64,000 bases of DNA, taken from positions 82,531-146,530 of the forward strand of contig NZ_JAPUVO010000132.1 of the NCBI RefSeq assembly GCF_029255185.1, in the 5' to 3' direction. This document shows, piece after piece, positions 54,438-63,975 of this stretch (positions are counted from its first letter, which is position 1; every line of letters begins with the position of its first letter). This DNA is from Propionivibrio sp. GTDB taxonomy: Bacteria > Pseudomonadota > Gammaproteobacteria > Burkholderiales > Rhodocyclaceae. The position numbers were made by a program, and so were the translations under genes. The notes below the pieces were generated by a model, which worked only from the letters and a program-made list of their open reading frames with translations, did not search any database and had not been told where the DNA came from.

Positions 54438-56726
54438 CTATTTCGTCAAGGCCAGGAATACCTGCGGCAGGCGTTCCGGCAATCGCGCGATATTGTCGAT
54501 TACCGTGTAATGCTGGCCGAATATCTGGCTGACGTAGTCGTCGGCGCGTGGGTCGAGGTTGATGCAATGGGTGTAGATGCCCTTGCTGTCGAGTTCCTGC
54601 ACCGCTTGCCGGGCGTCTTCGATCAGCGTGCGCGGGTCGGGGGTGTCGACGTCAGCGGGTTCGCCGTCGGTGAGGATCAGCAGCAGCTTCTTGTCGCTCT
54701 TCTGGTTTTCCAGGTAGTGTGCTGCGTGGCGCATTGCGGCGCCCATGCGCGTTGAGTAGCCGGCGCTTAGTGCGGCAAGACGGGCTTTGACTGAGTCGCT
54801 CCACGTTTCGCTGTAGCCCTTGATGTGCTGGTAGCGCACGTCGTGCCGGGTATTGGAGTGAAAGCCGGCGATGGCCAGCGGGTCGCCCAGCGTGTCTACC
54901 GCCCAGGCGAGCAGTGCAACGGCTTCCTGGCTCAGTTGCAGGATGCTCTGCTCACCGTTGGCGACTTTCTGGTTGAGCGATTCGGAGAGGTCGAGCAGCA
55001 GCATTACTGCGATGTCCCGGCCGTTGGTGCGATGGCTCATGTTGATGCGCGGGTCCGGAGTGGCGCCGCTCTTGAAGTCGATGAATGAGCGGATCGCTAT
55101 GTCGAGATCGAGTTCGCTGCCTTCTTCCTGATGGCGGATACGCACCTTGTCTTGCGGCTTGAGCAGGTCGAACAGGCGTTTAAGACGCTTGGCCAGGGCA
55201 CTGTGCTTGTGCAGCAGGCGGTCGATATCGGCCGCGTCGCCGCTGGGGTGCAGTGTTTCATGGACACTGGTCCAGTCCGGGCGGTAGGTCCGGCTTTGAT
55301 AGTCCCACTCCGGGTAGTGGCGCGGCGGCAGGCCCTGTTGTTGCTCGCCGGGTTCTGGCTTGCGCTGCGTCGTGAAGCTCTCTTCTTCGTCGCCATACTC
55401 GATGAATTGCCACAACTGACGATTGTCGTCGCGATAGTCGATCACCGTGTTGTCAAAATGCACAGTGGCCAACTGGTCGCTCTGGCGGCGCGTCCGGGCG
55501 ACGTAGGCGAGCGCCAGGCTAGCTATCTCCTGCGTGCTGGATTCGCCTTCGGCCAGTTGCTCGTAAAAGCGCCGGGCGAAGTCGAGCAGATTCTCGTCGC
55601 TATAGCCGTGCTCGGGATCGAGCAGCGCCCACGACAGCATGGCCAGGCGGTGACGCAAGCACGAGGTGGTCTCGGGGTCGCAGGCATTTTCCAGCGGCTG
55701 CGGATGGAGGGCGACGAATAGGTGGCGCAGGCCCGGGTAGTCGCGGATCAGCAGGGTGTCGACGCGGCAGTCTTCGAAGAATTCCACGGCCAGGCGCTGG
55801 AAGGGGCTCCAGTTGTCGGCGATTTGCGGCCGGCTCCAGCGACGATGACCGGCCATGTGGGCGAGCACGGCGCGGTAGCGGTCAACGCCGCTGATTCCGT
55901 TGCGCTCGTCGAAGACGTCGGGCACGCGCAGACCGAGTGTGTCGTAGTAAGGCACGGGTTGGCGCAACTCGTCGCCGGTCGTTGAATACGGTATCAGCAG
56001 GCCGCTGTCGCACCATAGTGCGCGCAGATAGAGGTCGAGTTGCCTTTCGACATCGGCGAACAAGGTGCCATGGCGTTCGCGCTGTAGTACGGCGCGGCTG
56101 TCGGCCGATTGCAGTTTGAAGTAATCGATCTGTCGTACCGGGTGTTGGCCGTAATTGCGGATGCCGTAATCAACCCAGTTTTTCAGTCCGGCCATGGAAA
56201 GCAGGCGGGTGAGAAACGGCGCTTGTGCGAAAAACTCGGGCAGGCCTGGGCTGGGGTGGGTGCTGTGGTGGCCGTGAATCGAACCTGTCGTGCGCAGCAT
56301 CAGGTCCTGCGCGATGTCGAGGTAAAACTGCAATTGTTCCGCCGACTGCAAGCGTCTGGCGACGGCGGCCAGCGTTTGCAGCAAGGGCGTGATGGCGTGG
56401 CTGTTGGGTGATTTTTGCAATACCCGCACCAGATTCATCAGCGCGGGCAGGAGCGTGCTGTCGCCGCTGCCGATGTAGGTGGCGACACTCGGCCATTCCT
56501 CGAGAAAGGCTAGCATCGGCTCCGGGCCACGGCCGAGTTTGCCGAGAAAACGCGCCGCCTCCAGGTAGGCCTGCATCTGCACACTGGAGAACGTGCTTAG
56601 CGCTTCGTTGACGCACGCCTCGAAAACGTCAGCCACTGACTGAAAGCCGCAATCGACCTCCTGCCACCAGGTCTGGGCCTGCGGGTTGAGCATGGCCTGT
56701 TGGCGGGCGTCGGCTCCGGTGATCAT
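54438..56726 (-). CDS. cbbO: RubisCO activation protein CbbO (VWA domain)
   Basis: The 762-residue protein has a long helical N-terminal part and a C-terminal von Willebrand A domain with the MIDAS motif DLSES (LLLDLSESLN), then LILTDGEPADVDTPD. CbbO pairs with the AAA+ protein CbbQ to remove inhibitors from RubisCO active sites. It lies 24 bases after cbbQ and is the last gene of cbbM-cbbQ-cbbO. Related to NorD, but the context fixes it as CbbO. Confidence 0.92.
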   Translation of the reverse strand: MITGADARQQAMLNPQAQTWWQEVDCGFQSVADVFEACVNEALSTFSSVQMQAYLEAARFLGKLGRGPEPMLAFLEEWPSVATYIGSGDSTLLPALMNLVRVLQKSPNSHAITPLLQTLAAVARRLQSAEQLQFYLDIAQDLMLRTTGSIHGHHSTHPSPGLPEFFAQAPFLTRLLSMAGLKNWVDYGIRNYGQHPVRQIDYFKLQSADSRAVLQRERHGTLFADVERQLDLYLRALWCDSGLLIPYSTTGDELRQPVPYYDTLGLRVPDVFDERNGISGVDRYRAVLAHMAGHRRWSRPQIADNWSPFQRLAVEFFEDCRVDTLLIRDYPGLRHLFVALHPQPLENACDPETTSCLRHRLAMLSWALLDPEHGYSDENLLDFARRFYEQLAEGESSTQEIASLALAYVARTRRQSDQLATVHFDNTVIDYRDDNRQLWQFIEYGDEEESFTTQRKPEPGEQQQGLPPRHYPEWDYQSRTYRPDWTSVHETLHPSGDAADIDRLLHKHSALAKRLKRLFDLLKPQDKVRIRHQEEGSELDLDIAIRSFIDFKSGATPDPRINMSHRTNGRDIAVMLLLDLSESLNQKVANGEQSILQLSQEAVALLAWAVDTLGDPLAIAGFHSNTRHDVRYQHIKGYSETWSDSVKARLAALSAGYSTRMGAAMRHAAHYLENQKSDKKLLLILTDGEPADVDTPDPRTLIEDARQAVQELDSKGIYTHCINLDPRADDYVSQIFGQHYTVIDNIARLPERLPQVFLALTK

Positions 56727-56750
56727 GACAATAATCCCGGCGCCTGCCGA

Positions 56751-57554
56751 TCAGGCAAAGGTGGCGTCGATGGCGTGATCGAGCGTGGCGCGGATGTCGG
56801 CGTCGTCGGTGATCGGTCGCGCCATGGCTATGCGGCAGGCATCATGGGGATCGACACCACCCTTGATCAGCGTGGCGGCATAGACCACGAGGCGCGTCGA
56901 AATGCCCTCGTCAAGACCGTGGCCTTTGAGATTGCGCGCGCTCTGGGCGATTTTTACCAGCCGGGCGGCGGTTGCTGCGTCGAGCCCGGTTTCCCTGGCG
57001 ACGATTTGTGTTTCCAGAGCAGCGTCGGGGTAGTCGAAATCGAAGGCGGTGAAGCGCTGTTTCGTTGACTGCTTCAAGTCCTTCATCAGGCTCTGGTAGC
57101 CCGGGTTGTAAGAGATCACCAGTTGAAAGTCGGGGTGCGCTTCGATCAGTTCGCCCTTCTTGTCGATCGGCAGGGTACGGCGGTGGTCGGTGAGCGGGTG
57201 GATGACCACCGTGGTGTCCTGGCGCGCCTCGACGATTTCGTCGAGATAGCAGATGGCGCCGATGCGCGCTGCTGTCGTCAGCGGACCGTCGAGCCAGCGC
57301 GTGCCGCCCGCTTCGAGCAGATAGCGGCCAACCAGGTCGCTGGCGGTCATGTCCTCGTTGCAGGCCACGGTGATCAGCGGTTTCCTGAGTTTCCACGCCA
57401 TATATTCGACGAAGCGCGACTTGCCGCAGCCGGTCGGTCCTTTGACCATTACCGGCAGACGCGCCGCATAAGCCGCCGCGAACAGCTCGACTTCCTTGCC
57501 CTGAGCTTGGTAGAAAGGCTCCTGGTGAACCTTGTATTGCTCTATGGCAGTCAT
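56751..57554 (-). CDS. cbbQ: RubisCO activation AAA+ ATPase CbbQ
   Basis: The 267-residue MoxR-type AAA+ protein has Walker A GPTGCGKS (39-46), Walker [11 protein letters not shown], the sensor region VISYNPGYQ and the CbbQ C-terminal domain. It forms hexamers that, with CbbO, remodel inhibited RubisCO. It starts 8 bases after the cbbM stop. The same fold is called NorQ when next to norD; here it follows form II RubisCO. Confidence 0.94.
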   Translation of the reverse strand: MTAIEQYKVHQEPFYQAQGKEVELFAAAYAARLPVMVKGPTGCGKSRFVEYMAWKLRKPLITVACNEDMTASDLVGRYLLEAGGTRWLDGPLTTAARIGAICYLDEIVEARQDTTVVIHPLTDHRRTLPIDKKGELIEAHPDFQLVISYNPGYQSLMKDLKQSTKQRFTAFDFDYPDAALETQIVARETGLDAATAARLVKIAQSARNLKGHGLDEGISTRLVVYAATLIKGGVDPHDACRIAMARPITDDADIRATLDHAIDATFA

Positions 57555-57562
57555 GGCTTTGA

Positions 57563-58942
57563 TTACTTGTGCACGCCTAGTTTCTCGCGCCAGCCGGGGT
57601 ACAGCATGTCGGCGTCTTTCGGGAAGGATTCAAAGGCGCGGGCGAATTCCTTGTGATCCTTGGCAAACTGAATCGGATCGGTAGCGGATTTCCAGCACTC
57701 GTAAGACTGACGCAGCGAGATCGCGCCCGCAGCCGGGCTGTCAATGTGACCGTAAGCGCCACCCCCCGCAGTATTGATGACGTTGCCGTGGCCCAGATTT
57801 TCGAAGAATCCAGGCAAACGCAGCGCATTCATGCCGCCGGAGATGATCGAGGTGGTCGGTTTCATGCCATACCACTTTTGGTAATACACCGGGCCCTGGC
57901 ACTCATCGCGCTCAAGCATGTAGCAAATAATCTTGTCCGAACTGTTGCCTTCCATTTTGCCGAAGCCCATGGTGCCGACGTGGATCCCCGATGCGCCCTG
58001 CAGGCGCGCAATCTTGCCCAGCACAAATGCCGTGTAACCGCGCTTAGCGGAGGGCGAAGTGATCATGCCGTGGCCGGCGCGGTGGTAGTGCAGGTACTGG
58101 TTCGGGTACTGCCGGCGCGCTGTTGTAATCATGCCCGGGCCGCCGACGAAACCGTCGACCAGGAAGGCCACCTTGTCGGCATCCGGGCCGAACGTTTCCA
58201 GAATGAAGTCGGCGCGATGCAGCATTTCGTAATGGTCGTCGGCGGTGATGTTGGCGGAGAACAGCTTGGCCGCACCGGTTTCGTCCATGGCGCGCTTCAT
58301 TGAATCGTAGACCATGGGGTACACTTTTTTGGCCGGGCAGAATACCTGGTTGCCCTGCGGTTCATCGTTCTTGATAAAGTCGCCACCGAGCCAGAATTGG
58401 TAAGCGGCGGCGGCGAACGGCTCGGGGCGCAGGCCAAGCTTGGGTTTGATGATGGTACCGGCAATGTAGCCACCGTCCTTGACCGGACGGCCGAGGATGC
58501 GCCACAGATCGGAGATATCCTTGGCCGGACCGTCAAATAACTGGATGGCGCGCTCGGGCATGTAAAAGTCATACATCTTGCCGTGCTCTATGTCGCCCAT
58601 GCCCTGGTTGTTGCCGATCACCAGCGTCAGAAAGGAGACGATCATCATCCGGCCGTCGGTCATATTGCGGTCGAAAAGGTCGATCGGGTAGGCGATGCGC
58701 ATGTCCTCGGTCGCTTCGTCGATGTGATAGACCAGCGCGTCGACGCCCATGGTGAAGTCATCGGTGGTCGAAACTTCGACGTTGGTGCCCGTGGACGATT
58801 CCGCGGCAAAGTGCGCCGCCGCCTCCAGATAGCCATAACCCGCTTTGGGTTTCATTTTGTAGGCGACCAGGACGTGCCTGCCTCCCTTGATCAGATCTTC
58901 TTCCTTCAGGCCCAGGTCAGCGTAGCGGTTCGATTGATCCAT
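57563..58942 (-). CDS. cbbM: Ribulose-1,5-bisphosphate carboxylase, form II
   Basis: The 459-residue protein begins [18 protein letters not shown], like Rhodospirillum rubrum RubisCO. Active-site residues fall at R. rubrum numbers: Lys166 in GTIIKPKLG and Lys191, the carbamylated lysine, in [10 protein letters not shown]; loop 6 is [10 protein letters not shown]. It fixes CO2 as a dimer-based form II enzyme suited to low oxygen and high CO2. ATG 58942 follows GGAG at eight bases; the frame is open to 59029 but that part is upstream DNA. It leads cbbM-cbbQ-cbbO. No cbbR or other Calvin-cycle gene is in the window. Confidence 0.97.
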   Translation of the reverse strand: MDQSNRYADLGLKEEDLIKGGRHVLVAYKMKPKAGYGYLEAAAHFAAESSTGTNVEVSTTDDFTMGVDALVYHIDEATEDMRIAYPIDLFDRNMTDGRMMIVSFLTLVIGNNQGMGDIEHGKMYDFYMPERAIQLFDGPAKDISDLWRILGRPVKDGGYIAGTIIKPKLGLRPEPFAAAAYQFWLGGDFIKNDEPQGNQVFCPAKKVYPMVYDSMKRAMDETGAAKLFSANITADDHYEMLHRADFILETFGPDADKVAFLVDGFVGGPGMITTARRQYPNQYLHYHRAGHGMITSPSAKRGYTAFVLGKIARLQGASGIHVGTMGFGKMEGNSSDKIICYMLERDECQGPVYYQKWYGMKPTTSIISGGMNALRLPGFFENLGHGNVINTAGGGAYGHIDSPAAGAISLRQSYECWKSATDPIQFAKDHKEFARAFESFPKDADMLYPGWREKLGVHK

Positions 58943-58965
58943 CACTGTCTCCGTCGTTGGAGTCC

Positions 58966-59090
58966 AAACTTGGTTTAACTGCTCGATGACCACCTCCAGG
59001 GGCACGCCATTGGTTTGATGTTTGAGCAAAACAATTTACAGTGTAAGTGGGTGGAATCATTATTAAAAGTTAAACTTAATCCCTTACTTA
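58966..59090. promoter_or_regulatory. cbbM upstream region with repeated GTTAAAC motifs (possible CbbR region)
   Basis: The DNA in front of cbbM is noticeably richer in A+T than its surroundings. GTTTAAC occurs at about 58973-58979 and GTTAAAC at about 59068-59074, the latter inside TTAAAAGTTAAACTTAA, which is nearly palindromic and contains TTA/TAA halves of LysR-type sites. CbbR binds T-N11-A/TTA-TAA sites at cbb promoters in other bacteria. The assignment is tentative; no clear -35/-10 pair stands out. Confidence 0.3.
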
Positions 59091-59113
59091 TCGACCTTGG
59101 TGCTGCCGATCCT

Positions 59114-59368
59114 ATGCGTTCGACCCGTGCAACAGCCGCCGTCGCTCGGCTAAACAAGCGGAGCGAAGATTACCGCTACCAGATGGTCGTGACCGGCGCT
59201 GGCCTGTTCCGACTAAGTGAAAAGATTGACGGAGGGGCAGCGTTTGAAGCCATGCCGCTGGAGGACTTCGTGCGCTTTGTCGATGCGCTGGGGCCGAAGC
59301 AGGTTCGTCGCATCACAAAAAACGACGCCGCCTTTGCCAGACAGCTCCTCAAGAAACCCGAGATATAA
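59114..59368 (+). CDS. Hypothetical protein (84 aa) divergent from cbbM
   Basis: I do not recognise this family. The product is basic and soluble: MRSTRATAAVARLNKRSEDYRY, then MVVTGAGLFRLSEKIDGG and an acidic/hydrophobic helix (PLEDFVRFVDALGPKQV), ending KKPEI. The frame is open upstream to ATG 59018, but the codons between are A+T-rich and fall in the cbbM regulatory region, so I start at 59114. No clear ribosome site is seen. A role tied to RubisCO is possible only by position. Confidence 0.55.
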   Translation: MRSTRATAAVARLNKRSEDYRYQMVVTGAGLFRLSEKIDGGAAFEAMPLEDFVRFVDALGPKQVRRITKNDAAFARQLLKKPEI

Positions 59369-59441
59369 CAAGGGGGCTTACAATCGGCTGTTGCTACGTC
59401 ACGTCCCCTATCATCATCAACCCTCAACCAAAGGCCACACC

Positions 59442-59867
59442 ATGCAGAAAATCGCCAGCAAAATATTCACCACGACTGTCGCCGGTCTCTTTGCCGCACT
59501 CTCACTGCATGCCGTAGCGGCTGATGCGCAGGAAACGAAAACCGCTTCGGGGATCGTGATCACTACGCTCAAGGAAGGCAGCGGCGCCAGCCCAAAAAGC
59601 AGTGATACCGTGAAGGTCAACTATCGTGGCGTACTTGAGAACGGCAAGGAATTTGACAGTTCTTACAGCCGTGGCCAGCCAGCCAGCTTCCCGTTAAACC
59701 GGGTGATCCCGTGCTGGACCGAAGGAGTGCAGACGATGAAGGTGGGCGGCAAGGCCAGACTGCTTTGCCCGCCAAGCCAGGCTTACGGCAGCCGGGGTAG
59801 TCCCGGGACCATCCCGCCCAACGCCACCCTGACTTTTGAAGTGGAACTTCTGGAAATCACCAAGTAG
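59442..59867 (+). CDS. Periplasmic FKBP-type peptidyl-prolyl cis-trans isomerase
   Basis: The 141-residue protein has a signal peptide ([26 protein letters not shown]) and one FKBP domain with [42 protein letters not shown] and [16 protein letters not shown]. It would catalyse prolyl isomerisation of secreted proteins. The single FKBP domain without a dimerisation arm resembles FklB/Fkl-like small forms. The ATG 59442 begins a normal signal; earlier codons in this frame belong to the preceding gene. Confidence 0.93.
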   Translation: MQKIASKIFTTTVAGLFAALSLHAVAADAQETKTASGIVITTLKEGSGASPKSSDTVKVNYRGVLENGKEFDSSYSRGQPASFPLNRVIPCWTEGVQTMKVGGKARLLCPPSQAYGSRGSPGTIPPNATLTFEVELLEITK

Positions 59868-59916
59868 CCTGATGGCAGTTCGTTTCTTCAACAAAAGCGC
59901 TTTGAATGGAGGCAAC

Positions 59917-61593
59917 GTGGACAAAATCTGGTTGAAGAGCTATCAGGAAGGTGTGCCTGCCGAGGTTGATTTGAACGAGTTTCAGTCGCTTGGCGAGATG
60001 TTTGAAAAAAGCGCTGCGCGCTATCGCGACCGCGTCGCCTACATCAATATGGGCGCGCAGATTTCCTATGGTCAGCTTGACAAGTTATCGCGCGACTTTG
60101 CCGCTTACCTGCAGGCGGACCTCAAACTGGCCAAGGGTTCGCGGATTGCGATCATGATGCCCAACGTCCTGCAATATCCGATCTGCATGCTGGGTGCTTT
60201 GCGTGCCGGCTATACGGTGGTCAATTGCAATCCGCTGTACACGCCGCGCGAACTTGAACATCAACTCAAGGATTCGGGCGCCGATGCCATTGTTATTCTG
60301 GAAAACTTTGCCTATACGTTGGAACAGGTGATCGGCAATACATCGGTCAAGCACGTCGTGATGGCGCGTCTTGGCGACATGCTTGGTTTTCTGAAGGGCG
60401 GCATCGTCAATTTTGTCGTCAAGTATGTCAAGAAAATGGTCCCGGCGTGGAAGCTGCCGAATCCGATCGATTTTGGCAAGGCGCTGACCGCGGGGGCGGC
60501 GAGCGATTTCAAGCAGGTACGCGTGCGTCAGGAGGATCTGGCCTATCTGCAATATACCGGCGGCACCACCGGCGTTTCCAAGGGCGCTATGTTAACGCAC
60601 CGGAATATTCTGGCCAACCTGGCGCAGGCCTATGCCTGGATCATGCCGGAAGTTGATGAAGGGGCTGAACTGGTTGTCACCGCCCTGCCGCTTTACCATA
60701 TTTTTGCACTGACGGCGAACTGCTTTACCTTCATCAGGATCGGCGCCAGCAATTTGCTGATTACCAATCCGCGCGACATACCGGCATTTACTGCCGAATT
60801 AGCAAAATATCCATTTAGCGTATTCATCGGGGTCAATACCCTGTTCAATTCTCTGCTCAACAATGAAGCTTTTCTTGCGCTTGATTTTAGCCGTCTGAAA
60901 GTTTCGTTGGGTGGTGGCATGGCCGTGCAAAAGGCCGTTGCCGAGAAATGGAAGCGGGTAACCGGAACGCCTCTGATCGAGGCCTATGGCCTGACCGAGA
61001 CTTCGCCGGCGGCGACCATCAACCCGCTGAACATTTCCGAATACACCGGCTCGATCGGACTGCCGATTTCATCGACCGAGGTTGCGATCCGCAATGATAT
61101 CGGCGCCGATGTCCCACTTGGCGAACGTGGTGAGCTTTGCATTCGTGGCCCGCAGGTCATGTCGGGTTACTACAACCGGCCGGAAGAAACCGCGAATATT
61201 TTCACGGTCGACGGATTTCTGCGCACCGGGGATATTGCGGTGATGGACGAAAAGGGCTACGTGCGTATCGTCGATCGCAAGAAGGACATGATCCTCGTCT
61301 CCGGTTTTAACGTTTATCCGAATGAAGTCGAGGATATCGTGGCCATGCACCCAGGTGTTCTCGAGGTTGCCTCGGTGGGCGTTCCAGACGGGAAATCGGG
61401 TGAAGCGGTGAAGATCTTTGTCGTCAAGAAGGATCAGAAACTGACCGCAGCGCAGCTGATCACGCACTGTCGCGAACACCTCACCGGTTATAAAGTACCC
61501 AGCCAGGTAGAATTCCGGACTGCGTTGCCAAAGACCAACGTCGGCAAGATCCTGCGTCGCGAGTTGCGCGACGAGGCCATCAATAAAGATTGA
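59917..61593 (+). CDS. Long-chain fatty acid-CoA ligase (FadD-type)
   Basis: The 558-residue ANL enzyme starts with GTG 59917 behind GGAGG. It has the P-loop [36 protein letters not shown], the [33 protein letters not shown] hinge region, and the C-terminal Lys of [12 protein letters not shown]. It forms acyl-CoA from fatty acid, ATP and CoA. The closest character is E. coli FadD. It is separate from the exosortase-type ligase at 43627 and has no other fatty acid gene next to it. Confidence 0.9.
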   Translation: MDKIWLKSYQEGVPAEVDLNEFQSLGEMFEKSAARYRDRVAYINMGAQISYGQLDKLSRDFAAYLQADLKLAKGSRIAIMMPNVLQYPICMLGALRAGYTVVNCNPLYTPRELEHQLKDSGADAIVILENFAYTLEQVIGNTSVKHVVMARLGDMLGFLKGGIVNFVVKYVKKMVPAWKLPNPIDFGKALTAGAASDFKQVRVRQEDLAYLQYTGGTTGVSKGAMLTHRNILANLAQAYAWIMPEVDEGAELVVTALPLYHIFALTANCFTFIRIGASNLLITNPRDIPAFTAELAKYPFSVFIGVNTLFNSLLNNEAFLALDFSRLKVSLGGGMAVQKAVAEKWKRVTGTPLIEAYGLTETSPAATINPLNISEYTGSIGLPISSTEVAIRNDIGADVPLGERGELCIRGPQVMSGYYNRPEETANIFTVDGFLRTGDIAVMDEKGYVRIVDRKKDMILVSGFNVYPNEVEDIVAMHPGVLEVASVGVPDGKSGEAVKIFVVKKDQKLTAAQLITHCREHLTGYKVPSQVEFRTALPKTNVGKILRRELRDEAINKD

Positions 61594-61601
61594 CTGAAGC
61601 G

Positions 61602-61622
61602 GCTGCCCATTTTTTGGGCAGC
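61602..61622 (+). terminator. Hairpin after the FadD-type ligase
   Basis: GCTGCCCA (61602-61609) pairs with TGGGCAGC (61615-61622) around a TTTTT loop nine bases after the stop. No T run follows, so termination would be weak or factor-assisted. From here to the insertion sequence at 62118 (about 500 bases) I see only the dispersed repeat and no gene. Confidence 0.55.
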
Positions 61623-61928
61623 ACCTGCAAACCTTGTTTGTTACAGGGTTTGTGCCTTTTGTTACATAAGCTATACACAGGGTTAGTCACAGCTTTTGTG
61701 GGTAAGTCGGCCTGTGTTTCGGACTGGCAAGAGTATTTTCCAATTCAGGAATGAGCGTAGCAATCGTCCCACCCCGGGCGCAAGGCGTTTAAAAGAAACA
61801 CGAGGCGAACGAGTTTCGCTGTAGTGTGGAATGCCGCGTCGGCAAAGACCGAACAGTCCCTGGAGCATTCTTGCCAGAGGATGAGCGTGGTCCTGGGTCA
61901 CGTTGGCGACATTGCCGTAAGCATCGCC

Positions 61929-62031
61929 GAAACATCCCTCCACCCATCGCCAGCGACCGCAGGAAACAGCAGGGCCCGGTGTCCAGAATGGCGCTCCAAT
62001 GCTGGGTCCCGGGCTATGCACCCCAGGAGTA
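61929..62031. repeat. Dispersed repeat, copy B
   Basis: Counterpart of copy A at 54147-54270, with the same ordered blocks CATCCCTCCACCCATCGC, AGCGACCG, TCCAGAATGGCGC and ATGCTGGGTCCCGGGCT. It is followed at 62032-62045 by TTTCCTACGGGGCA, close to TTTCCTTCGGGGCA inside the hairpin repeat after hrpA (8698 onward). The insertion sequence begins about 85 bases further on. Confidence 0.75.
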
Positions 62032-62146
62032 TTTCCTACGGGGCACATCCCTTTCAGTCACGTTCGCCGGGACGACGTGCCACCCTGCGTTGCTCTTGCA
62101 CTCACTTGTGGTGAAAACTGGACAGTGTCGACTTTTCCGATTTTTT

Positions 62147-63556
62147 TCACGCGACCAATAGGCTGGCGGCCGAGGCCAGATCGTAACGGGTGTATTTGCT
62201 CGTTATTTTCTTGAGGCTGGGGTCCAATTGTGGAAGCGAGAAAAATGCCGGGATGGCCGCCCGCAGGGCGTTTGCGACGACAAGCTCGGATGGGGGTAGC
62301 GCTGGATTCATGGTGCGAAGCCAACTGCGGAAGTTGCGCCATACCTCAGCGGTGAAGTTTAGCGAAAGGTGTTGTAATAGGCCTTGGGCGATACATCCGA
62401 GTTGCACATGGACATGATAGGCGCGTAGCTTGCGGCGGATGGCGGCGCGATAGGCGTCGGTGGTGTGATGCAGATACTGATCACCGTTGCCCCGACGCAA
62501 AGGCTTCATTCCGGCCATCCAGAAGTGATAGGCATAGGCACCGAGGACGTGAACGGCCTGCCGGAAGCCCAACTCAATCTTAAATCGATAGCCGTAGAGC
62601 TGAAGAATCTCCAGAGGAGCGAGCGAGAGGTCGGTGCTCAGCAGGAAGATGGTTCCGCGGAGTGGATGATGCACGATCACAAAACGGACGAGGTGGGCAA
62701 CCGGCCGCCACACCAGATCCACACAGCGATAGCAGACCGTGACGTCATTCTCACCATAGACAGGACTGGGAGCCGAGGTGAAGGCGGCCTGGTCTTTGGC
62801 GAGGTCCTTGAGGCTGACCTTGTCGCCATAGATCCGGGGGCGTCCTTTGCCACGGCGTCCGGCATCAATCGCGGGCCGGTAGGCCACCGCGTTGCTTTTG
62901 GCCCGAGTCACGAGATGATGGCCTTTGGACAGGAGCGTGCTGATCACTTTGCCGCTCGCGTAATAGGCATCGGCGACCAGCAGGACCTGACGATTCCAGA
63001 CGCTGGTTATTGAAAACAAGAGTGCCACCAGTTTGTCGAGCAGGGTTCTGGCATCGCGGTTGGAAAACACCAGGCCTTCGTGAATGCGCGACGTCAGTGG
63101 CACGGCGGCGACCCGACCGGCCGGAGCATTGACCAGCAGAGAGATGGCCTGGAGTGAATGGCCCATGATGTATTCGGGCTTGGTGTTGCTTTCCGACTGC
63201 TGGTGCAAGAGCTTCACGGCGGGCATGCGTTTGCCTTCTTTCGGTGCCTTGATCCCGTCAGCGAGACAGACGATCCGCGAGCCGATCTGAAAAGGGCTGA
63301 ACAAGGTCAGGCAGAGGCGAACCCAGCAGGCGGTGAGCGCGTCCAGATCGAGCCCCTTGCTGTGGAAGAGATGCAAAAAGCGATGGTAGGCCTCGCCGCG
63401 AAAGTTCAGGACGCGGACGAAACTGGTGACGCCCGCGTTATCGGCGCGACAGCACAAGCCCATCAGAGCAAGAAGCAACCAGAGGAAAGTGGCTGACCGG
63501 CGACAGGCTGGCCGGAGAGAACGAACAGCTTGCAACCACTCGAACCATAGTGCCAT
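62147..63556 (-). CDS. IS4-like DDE transposase
   Basis: The 469-residue protein has DDE-transposase features: CLADGIKAPKEGKRM (first Asp), LLVADAYYASG (second Asp) and YGYRFKIELGFRQA, matching the Y-(2)-R-(3)-E signature of the IS4 group. AAGGGAG precedes the ATG at 63556. It appears full length, ending 30 bases inside the left inverted repeat. Confidence 0.85.
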   Translation of the reverse strand: MALWFEWLQAVRSLRPACRRSATFLWLLLALMGLCCRADNAGVTSFVRVLNFRGEAYHRFLHLFHSKGLDLDALTACWVRLCLTLFSPFQIGSRIVCLADGIKAPKEGKRMPAVKLLHQQSESNTKPEYIMGHSLQAISLLVNAPAGRVAAVPLTSRIHEGLVFSNRDARTLLDKLVALLFSITSVWNRQVLLVADAYYASGKVISTLLSKGHHLVTRAKSNAVAYRPAIDAGRRGKGRPRIYGDKVSLKDLAKDQAAFTSAPSPVYGENDVTVCYRCVDLVWRPVAHLVRFVIVHHPLRGTIFLLSTDLSLAPLEILQLYGYRFKIELGFRQAVHVLGAYAYHFWMAGMKPLRRGNGDQYLHHTTDAYRAAIRRKLRAYHVHVQLGCIAQGLLQHLSLNFTAEVWRNFRSWLRTMNPALPPSELVVANALRAAIPAFFSLPQLDPSLKKITSKYTRYDLASAASLLVA

Positions 63557-63581
63557 GTCGTCGCTCCCTTGCGAAAGTATT

Positions 63582-63609
63582 AGCCGCTAGCATTATAATG
63601 CTAGCGGCT
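63582..63609. promoter_or_regulatory. Perfect 28-bp palindrome with TATAAT on both strands
   Basis: AGCCGCTAGCATTA (63582-63595) is exactly inverted at 63596-63609. The centre reads TATAAT on each strand (63594-63599 plus, 63597-63592 minus), so it can serve as the -10 element for both divergent IS genes and as a symmetric operator over both. Confidence 0.6.
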
Positions 63610-63630
63610 TACCGATGCTATACTTTGGCT

Positions 63631-63975
63631 ATGGAAAACAGACGAGAAAAAGCGCTTGAACGTCAGATCGAGAAGGTCAAGCGCGACCTCGCAAAACTTG
63701 GGGACCTGCGGCCCGGAAGTCTCTCGACCCAATACAATGTTTGTGGCACACCCGGCTGCCGCTGCAAGGCATCGCCCCCGGAAAAGCACGGCCCCTACTA
63801 CCAAGTGAGTTACACCCGGAAGGGAAAAAGCAGTAGTAAATTCGTCAAGAAGAAGGATTTGCCAGCGATCCGCAAACAACTGAAAAACTACGAACGCATG
63901 AAGCTTCTCATCGACCGATGGATCGAGCTGGGAACAGAACTATCCAATCTCCGACTCGCCAAAGAAACGATCTGA
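63631..63975 (+). CDS. DUF6788-type small protein encoded in the IS
   Basis: The 114-residue basic protein begins MENRREKALERQIEKVKRDL, a coiled-coil stretch, followed by LRPGSLSTQYNVCGTPGCRCK, a possible CxxPxCxC metal site, and GPYYQVSYTRKGKSSSKFV. Proteins of this type are often found beside transposases and probably bind DNA or assist transposition; the function is unproven. No strong ribosome site precedes ATG 63631. Confidence 0.75.
   Translation: MENRREKALERQIEKVKRDLAKLGDLRPGSLSTQYNVCGTPGCRCKASPPEKHGPYYQVSYTRKGKSSSKFVKKKDLPAIRKQLKNYERMKLLIDRWIELGTELSNLRLAKETI

Noticed and set aside
52893-54755. 620-codon plus-strand open frame across ubiD and the cbbO 3' end
   Set aside because: It is antisense to two well-supported genes and reads as low-complexity Arg/Gln/His-rich sequence with no domain; long antisense frames are common in GC-rich DNA.
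58943-59029. 29-codon N-terminal extension of cbbM
   Set aside because: Form II RubisCO begins at MDQSN as in R. rubrum, a GGAG site supports 58942, and the extension lies in the regulatory region.
61683-62048. Minus-strand 121-codon ORF with SPGPSIGAPFW
   Set aside because: Same repeat-derived artefact as at 54115-54336.
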